DNA from: an alpha proteobacterium AAP38
Lineage (GTDB): Bacteria > Pseudomonadota > Alphaproteobacteria > Azospirillales > Azospirillaceae
Direction: 5' to 3'
NCBI GenBank assembly: GCA_001296005.1
Contig: LJHR01000009.1
Coordinates: 124,001-188,000 of the forward strand
Length of the DNA stretch: 64,000 bases
Part shown: piece by piece, positions 59,372 through 64,000 of the stretch
Numbering within the stretch: the first letter of the stretch is position 1
How the letters are laid out: the number at the start of each line of letters is the position of its first letter
Notes under the pieces: model-generated
What the model was told of the DNA's origin: nothing
The model's input: the letters and a program-made list of their open reading frames with translations, nothing else
Databases searched by the model: none
Position numbers and translations under genes: made by a program

Positions 59372-60052
59372 ATGTCTTACACAGCGCAGGAAATGCGCGA
59401 ACGGGTGCTGTACGAGGATGAGCGCGTTATCATCCTGAACAAGCCCTATGGGCTGCAGGTCCATTACGGGACCAAATGCACCGACCATCTGGAGCTGTAC
59501 CTGCCCTTGATCCAGGGGGACCGACCGGAGCCGCCGCGTCTTGCCCATCGGCTGGACAAGGAGACGGCGGGTTGCCTGGTCCTTGCCCGCGATGTGGAGG
59601 CGGCGGCGCGGCTGGGCGCCATGTTCCTGGACGGTCGGGTCCGGAAGACCTATTGGGCGGTCACGATGGGTGGGCCGAAGGTGGTGGAAGGGGTGATCGA
59701 CCTGCCGCTGGGCAAGGTCCGGGTGCCCGGCACGTCCAAGATGGTGGTGGATGTGACGGCAAAGCCCGCCCTGACCCGCTGGAAGCGGCTGGGACAGTCC
59801 GACGGCCTGTCGCATATGGAACTTTATCCCCGGACGGGGCGGATGCATCAGCTGCGCGCCCATTGCGCCTATATGGCCATGCCGATCCTGGGGGACCGCA
59901 TCTATGGGGCGGAGATGCCACCGCCGGTGCCGCTGCACCTGCTGGCCCGGTCTATCCGCTTTCCGTCATTGGACGGGGCGGGTGAGATCATTGCGACCGC
60001 GCCGCCCCCGCCGCATATGGCCGAAACCCTGGCCGCCATCGGGTGGGCATAG
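59372..60052 (+). CDS. RluA-family pseudouridine synthase
   Basis: The protein has 226 residues with no S4 domain. AHRLDKETAGCLVLARD carries the catalytic D62, and ELYPRTGRMHQLRAHCAYMAMPILGD is the closing family motif, given in part. The target could be 23S rRNA or a tRNA; without an S4 domain RluA or RluC-like specificity cannot be told apart. A strong terminator follows. Confidence 0.9.
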   Translation: MSYTAQEMRERVLYEDERVIILNKPYGLQVHYGTKCTDHLELYLPLIQGDRPEPPRLAHRLDKETAGCLVLARDVEAAARLGAMFLDGRVRKTYWAVTMGGPKVVEGVIDLPLGKVRVPGTSKMVVDVTAKPALTRWKRLGQSDGLSHMELYPRTGRMHQLRAHCAYMAMPILGDRIYGAEMPPPVPLHLLARSIRFPSLDGAGEIIATAPPPPHMAETLAAIGWA

Positions 60053-60053
60053 A

Positions 60054-60087
60054 AAAAGCCCCGCAGGGATGATCCTGCGGGGCTTTT
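60054..60087. terminator. Bidirectional terminator
   Basis: AAAAGCCCCGCAGG (60054-60067), loop GATGAT, and CCTGCGGGGCTTTT (60074-60087) form a perfect 14-base stem with A-runs and T-runs at the ends. It serves the RluA-type gene (+) and the serine palmitoyltransferase gene (-). Confidence 0.95.
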
Positions 60088-60109
60088 CATTATCGACAGA
60101 GGCAGAGCT

Positions 60110-61327
60110 TTACTCGGCGGCGGTCTGAACCAGGGCCGGCTGCACGTTCAGCTGACGGGCCACCTTGCCGAAAAGCTCGATCGCGGTGTCTATCTGCTTG
60201 GTCGTGTGGGCGGCGCTGACGCTGGTGCGCAGCAGCGACTGGCTGTTGGGCGTGGCCGGCGGCAGGGCGAGGTTCAGATACAGACCCTCTTCCAGCAGAC
60301 GGTTCCAGAAGGTGATCGCCAGCTCAATCGAGGGCAGGGAAACCGCAACGATGGGGTTGACGTCGGGACCAACCTGGAAGCCCTTGTTCCGCAGGCCTTC
60401 ATACAGGCGCTTGGAATTGGCCATCAGCTTGGTACGCAGGCCCGGCTCTTCCTGCATCCGCTCCAGCGAGCGCAGGCAGGTGGCGATGACCGAGGGCGGC
60501 AGGGAGGCCGTGAACATGTACGGGCGGCAGGCGACGCGCAGCACGTCAAAGTCCGGGAGGTCAGAGACGCAGAAGCCGCCGACGGCGCCCAGGCTCTTGG
60601 AGAAGGTGCCGACGATGAAATCGACATCATCCTCAACGCCCACTTCCTGCGCCAGACCACGGCCCGTATCACCCAGCACGCCCATGGAATGGGCCTCATC
60701 CACCAGCAGGTAGACGCCGTTCTCGCGCTTGACCTGGGCGAATTCCTTCAGCGGGGCAACGTCACCCAGCATCGAATAGATGCCTTCGACCACCACCAGC
60801 TTGTTGCCGGGATGATCGGCGACGCGGCGCAGACGCTTGTTCAGGTCTTCCGGGTCGTTGTGACGGAAGCGGATTACCTGGGCCGGGGTCATCTTGGCCG
60901 CGTCATAGATGCTGGCATGGCTGTCGCTATCCAGGAACAGCAGGTCATCCTTACCCACCAGGGTGGAGATGATGCCCAGGTTCGCCTGATAGCCGGTCGT
61001 GAAGACCATACAGTTTTCACGGCCATAGAACTTTGCCAGTTCCTGCTCCAGCGCCGCATGGCCGTCGTAGCTGCCATTGGCGATGCGCGAGCCGGTGGTG
61101 CCCGTCCCAAACGACTTCAGCGCTTCGACGCCCTTGTCGATGCAGCTCTGGTCGAAGGTCAGGCCCAGATAGTTGTTGGTGCCGAGCAGGATCGTGCGGC
61201 GACCGTTCAGCATGCCCTCCGTGGGGGAGAGCATGGCGTCGAACTTTACCGTGAACGGGTCACGGCCGGCGCCGGCAATGCGGTGATAATGCTCGCGGAG
61301 CTTGGTGTACTTGGCAAGGATCGTCAT
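60110..61327 (-). CDS. spt: Serine palmitoyltransferase
   Basis: The protein has 405 residues of the alpha-oxoamine synthase family. NYLGL at the substrate end, DSDSHASIYDAAKM, DEAHSMGVLG and GTFSKSLGAVGGF (PLP lysine near 243) are all present. It condenses serine with an acyl thioester to 3-ketosphinganine, the first step of sphingolipid synthesis; the soluble bacterial form is a homodimer. AONS and KBL are sister families. The dedicated ACP gene three bases upstream and the reductase and acyl ligase beyond favour SPT. Confidence 0.88.
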   Translation of the reverse strand: MTILAKYTKLREHYHRIAGAGRDPFTVKFDAMLSPTEGMLNGRRTILLGTNNYLGLTFDQSCIDKGVEALKSFGTGTTGSRIANGSYDGHAALEQELAKFYGRENCMVFTTGYQANLGIISTLVGKDDLLFLDSDSHASIYDAAKMTPAQVIRFRHNDPEDLNKRLRRVADHPGNKLVVVEGIYSMLGDVAPLKEFAQVKRENGVYLLVDEAHSMGVLGDTGRGLAQEVGVEDDVDFIVGTFSKSLGAVGGFCVSDLPDFDVLRVACRPYMFTASLPPSVIATCLRSLERMQEEPGLRTKLMANSKRLYEGLRNKGFQVGPDVNPIVAVSLPSIELAITFWNRLLEEGLYLNLALPPATPNSQSLLRTSVSAAHTTKQIDTAIELFGKVARQLNVQPALVQTAAE

Positions 61328-61330
61328 TTC

Positions 61331-61582
61331 TCAGGCGTGCCCCCGGAGTTCCGATATGGTCCTGGCCAGGTCGCCGATGGTTTCGACTTCCGCGATCCGT
61401 TCCATCGGGATCGAGACATCGAACTTATCCTCGAGCACCATCACGAAATCCATGACGGCCAGGCTATCCAGGCCGAGATCACGCGTGATGCTGGTCTCCG
61501 TCGTAACGGTGACCGGCGTTGGCAAGGTCTTGACCAGGGCGGCGATGATGGTTTCGACGATGTCGTTGACGTCGGTAGTCAT
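61331..61582 (-). CDS. Acyl carrier protein of the sphingolipid cluster
   Basis: The protein has 83 residues. TRDLGLDSLAVMDFVMVLED carries the phosphopantetheine serine S40 in DSL. It is acidic and all-helical, as ACPs are. ATG 61582 is chosen because an in-frame extension to 61627 adds only non-conserved residues. It probably carries the acyl group to serine palmitoyltransferase. It is three bases upstream of that gene, with a 213-base gap to the SDR gene, so acp-spt may have its own promoter. Confidence 0.92.
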   Translation of the reverse strand: MTTDVNDIVETIIAALVKTLPTPVTVTTETSITRDLGLDSLAVMDFVMVLEDKFDVSIPMERIAEVETIGDLARTISELRGHA

Positions 61583-61795
61583 TAAAGCGCCCCGGAAATC
61601 TGTCAGACTAGGTTGTTGCAGTGGCAAATAGGTCGGTGCCCCCCGACCTCAATCCTAAAAAGCGTCACTTTCCGGTAAGGTAATTGCAACGCCGAAGGAT
61701 GCAAGAGCAAACCACAAAACGCATGGAACACCTGTGACAGATGACACAGCGCAGGGTAATTTCGCAACAGTTTGCAGCGAACTTTGTTCAAATCG

Positions 61796-62740
61796 CTATA
61801 TCCAGCGATGCTCCCGATACCATTTTGCCGCACCCGCAAACCCTTCGTGCAGCCCGATGCGGGGTTTCCACAGCGATTCAGGCGGCATTTGCTGCGACGC
61901 GACAGACCAGTCGGGATGGGTGATTTCCCGCGTCTTGGGCAGGGTCAACATGACCGGCTTGCCGGTCACGGCGGCGGTGAGACTGCCGGCCAATCCGATG
62001 GCCCGCAGGAGCGGGACAGGGACCCGGACACGGGCCGCGCGATGGCCCACCGCATCCGCCGCGCAATCCAGCAGCGTTGCCCAGTCATAGCCGACGGTCA
62101 CCCCGTCACACAGGGCATATTCCTGTCCCTGCGGTCCGCCGGGTTTGGCCAGGGCGGCGATGGCGTCGGCGGCATCTGCTACCTGTACCATGGCCAGCCT
62201 CGCTTCCGACCCGCCCAGCACAGGCACGACAGGCCCGGCAGCGGCCTTGAATAGCGACAGGGTTTCGCGGTCCCAGGGGCCATAGATGGCGGGCGGGCGG
62301 ATGATGCACCAGTCGGTGCCGCCATGGGCCGCCAGTGCCGCCACCTCTCCCGCCTGCTTACTGGCGGCATACTGGGACAGGTGCGGCTGGGTCGCGGCCT
62401 GGCTGGAGATCAGCAGCAGTCGGGCGCGGGGCGCGTGGGTGGCGACGGCGCGACCGATGGAAGCCGAACCGCCCTCATTCACGGCGAAGAACTGCGCCCG
62501 GTCTTTGGCCTTGATCAGGCCGGCGCCATGGATGACGACATCAGCACCCGTGACAAGTCTGGCCAGGGCCGCATCATCGCGTAGATCGCCCAGCACCAGT
62601 TCGGGCCGGACATCGGCCAGCAGCGGATGCACCGGGTCCTGACGCACCAGCATACGGACGGCAAAGCCGGCGCGGTGCAGGGCCGCCACTATATAGCGGC
62701 CCAGAAAGCCGGTGCCACCCGTTATGGCGGCGACCTTCAT
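61796..62740 (-). CDS. cerR: NAD(P)-dependent SDR/epimerase-type reductase, likely CerR
   Basis: The protein has 314 residues. The cofactor motif is ITGGTGFLGRYIVAAL (residues 6-21), and the catalytic YxxxK is Y124-K128 (SQYAASKQ). It is an extended SDR. Beside spt and acp, the likely reaction is reduction of the 3-keto group of ceramide or ketosphinganine, as in the Caulobacter cluster. That specificity is inferred from context. It starts two bases after the acyl ligase stop. Confidence 0.82.
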   Translation of the reverse strand: MKVAAITGGTGFLGRYIVAALHRAGFAVRMLVRQDPVHPLLADVRPELVLGDLRDDAALARLVTGADVVIHGAGLIKAKDRAQFFAVNEGGSASIGRAVATHAPRARLLLISSQAATQPHLSQYAASKQAGEVAALAAHGGTDWCIIRPPAIYGPWDRETLSLFKAAAGPVVPVLGGSEARLAMVQVADAADAIAALAKPGGPQGQEYALCDGVTVGYDWATLLDCAADAVGHRAARVRVPVPLLRAIGLAGSLTAAVTGKPVMLTLPKTREITHPDWSVASQQMPPESLWKPRIGLHEGFAGAAKWYREHRWI

Positions 62741-62742
62741 AA

Positions 62743-64000
62743 TCAGGCGGACAGTAGGGCGTTGGCGCCGAACTCACCGGCCAGCAGCATCTGCCGGGCC
62801 TTGGTGCGTGACAGCTTGCCCGAAGAGGTCTGGGGCAGGGAGTGGGTGGGTACCAGCACCACCTTCACCTCCAGCCCATGGGCGGCACGCAGCACGCCCT
62901 GCACCTGGGCCGCCAGGGCGGCGCGGGCTTCGTCCTGCGTCGGGCGGCACTGCACCAGCACCACCACCTGCTCTCCGCCATCCCCATCGACAGAGAAGGC
63001 AACGACGTCGCCGCTGCGCAAGCTGTCGATGGAATGTTCGGCGGACCATTCCAGATCCTGCGGCCAGATATTGCGGCCATTGACCAGGATCAGGTCCTTG
63101 GCCCGGCCCGTGATGACGATCTGCCCATCGCAGAGATAGCCCAGGTCGCCCGTATCCAGCCAGCCATCGGCGGACAGCACTGCCGCCGTTTCCTCCGGTC
63201 GGTTGAAATAATCGCGCATGAGTGACGGGCCGCGGGCGAACAGGCGGCCCACCTGCTTTTCGCCCAGCAGCTTGCCATCAGGATCGCGCACCTCAATGGC
63301 GTGGCCTGGCAAGACGGGGCCGTTCAGCACGAATTCACGCTCGCGCTCCGTCTGCGGACCCGGCGGTACGGCGACCGCGTCGCCTTCCAGCCGGTCGAGA
63401 TCAACACGGTCGGTGACCAGTCCGACACCCAGCGGTGCGAAGGACAGGGCCAGCGATGCCTCTGCCATGCCGTAGGAGGGGACCAGGGCGCCGGCGTTGA
63501 ACCCACGCGGGGCAAAGGTTTCCGCAAACTTGCGTAGCACGCGCGGACGCACCATGTCGCCGCCGATGCCGGCCCCGCGCCAGGTGGACAGGTCGATCCC
63601 TTCGGTCGAGGCCGTCTCCGCGCGCCGTGCCGCAAGCTCGTACCCGAAGCTGGGGCTGTAGGACAGAGTACCGCCATTGCGGGTGATCAGGTTCAGCCAT
63701 AGCAGCGGACGGCGGGCAAATTCACGGGTCGGCAGATAGTCGATGGAAACCTGACAGACCAGCGGGGTCAGCAGGAACCCGACCAGCCCCATATCGTGAT
63801 AGAGCGGCAGCCAGGAAACGCAGCGGTCAGCCGCCGTGATCTTCAAGCCATGATGGGTGATGGCATAGGCATTGGCCATCAGGGCACGCTGCGTCACGGC
63901 CACGCCCAGGGGGAAACGCGTGCTGCCCGACGAGAATTGCAGGTAACAGAGATCGTCGGGGCCAACGGTCGGCAACTCAATCCCCGCCCCGTCGACATCA
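62743..64000 (-). CDS. Fatty acyl-activating enzyme (acyl-CoA/ACP synthetase), 5' part outside window
   Basis: At least 418 residues are present; the N-terminus lies beyond the right edge and no start is in view. CYLQFSSGSTRFPLGV is the ATP-binding motif of the ANL superfamily. GWLDTGDLGYL, GRAKDLILVNGRN and SSGKLSRTKARQ are the A7-A10 motifs. The FAAL-like features and the setting next to acp-spt-SDR suggest it loads a fatty acid onto the cluster's ACP. Adenylation onto CoA is the alternative. Confidence 0.88.
   Translation of the reverse strand, partial: DVDGAGIELPTVGPDDLCYLQFSSGSTRFPLGVAVTQRALMANAYAITHHGLKITAADRCVSWLPLYHDMGLVGFLLTPLVCQVSIDYLPTREFARRPLLWLNLITRNGGTLSYSPSFGYELAARRAETASTEGIDLSTWRGAGIGGDMVRPRVLRKFAETFAPRGFNAGALVPSYGMAEASLALSFAPLGVGLVTDRVDLDRLEGDAVAVPPGPQTEREREFVLNGPVLPGHAIEVRDPDGKLLGEKQVGRLFARGPSLMRDYFNRPEETAAVLSADGWLDTGDLGYLCDGQIVITGRAKDLILVNGRNIWPQDLEWSAEHSIDSLRSGDVVAFSVDGDGGEQVVVLVQCRPTQDEARAALAAQVQGVLRAAHGLEVKVVLVPTHSLPQTSSGKLSRTKARQMLLAGEFGANALLSA

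Overview
The window is high-GC chromosomal DNA from an alphaproteobacterium, most likely Rhodospirillales and probably Azospirillaceae-like. Three things point there: the gene order yebC-ruvC-ruvA-ruvB-ybgC-tolQRAB-pal-cpoB-tilS-ftsH-folP-glmM, the dapF-mtaB-ftsY run, and a sphingolipid gene cluster. The assignment is by family recognition from memory; no search was run. It is almost entirely core genome, with small accessory insertions between housekeeping operons.

Layout. 1-2.2 kb: tadA (partial), rluB, rsmD. 2.2-5.4 kb: a membrane diguanylate cyclase and xseA. 5.5-6.0 kb: a ParE-type toxin-antitoxin (TA) pair with a perfect operator dyad. 6.1-11.8 kb: YqaA-like membrane protein, lipoprotein, M3 peptidase, ispE, moaB, a large nested palindrome and two unknown genes. 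12.1-13.9 kb: a MinD/ParA-like P-loop protein and ftsE without ftsX. 13.8-14.5 kb: a second TA pair. 14.7-19.6 kb: greA, carB (with a hairpin in its leader) and two small unknowns. 19.7-20.5 kb: an intergenic inverted repeat, an orphan XRE regulator and a decayed PIN toxin. 20.5-26.8 kb: ettA, rsuA, entericidin, tlyA, an intergenic repeat, AMP nucleosidase and nrdB. 27.0-28.5 kb: an AT-rich two-gene insertion carrying a family-10 (fucosyltransferase-type) glycosyltransferase. 28.5-33.7 kb: an atypical class A penicillin-binding protein, GtrA, an RsmC-like methyltransferase and a third TA pair. 33.8-40.3 kb: dapF-mtaB-ftsY, a DUF2256 protein, a bactofilin-like membrane protein, fabI and yebC. 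40.4-52.5 kb: the ruv, tol-pal, tilS and ftsH run, with a VapBC module spliced between ruvC and ruvA. 52.6-56.4 kb: a second copy of the intergenic repeat, then folP-glmM-thiD-DUF3293. 56.7-60.1 kb: a TonB-dependent receptor behind a DUF2946 gene, and an RluA-type synthase. 60.1-64.0 kb: serine palmitoyltransferase, a dedicated acyl carrier protein, an SDR reductase and an acyl-activating enzyme that runs off the window; together these look like the start of bacterial ceramide synthesis.

Themes. Ribosome and tRNA maturation genes are abundant (rluB, rsmD, rsuA, tlyA, rsmC-like, rluA-like, tadA, mtaB, tilS, ettA). Envelope genes form the other large group (tol-pal, PBP, GtrA, glmM, fabI, the sphingolipid set, GT10). 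Five small TA loci, complete or decayed, sit at operon boundaries, and short dyads lie next to four of them. The most unusual arrangement is the VapBC pair inside the ruvCAB operon, with its own promoter and dyad and with an ATGA overlap into ruvA. No rRNA, tRNA, CRISPR array, prophage or insertion sequence was seen.
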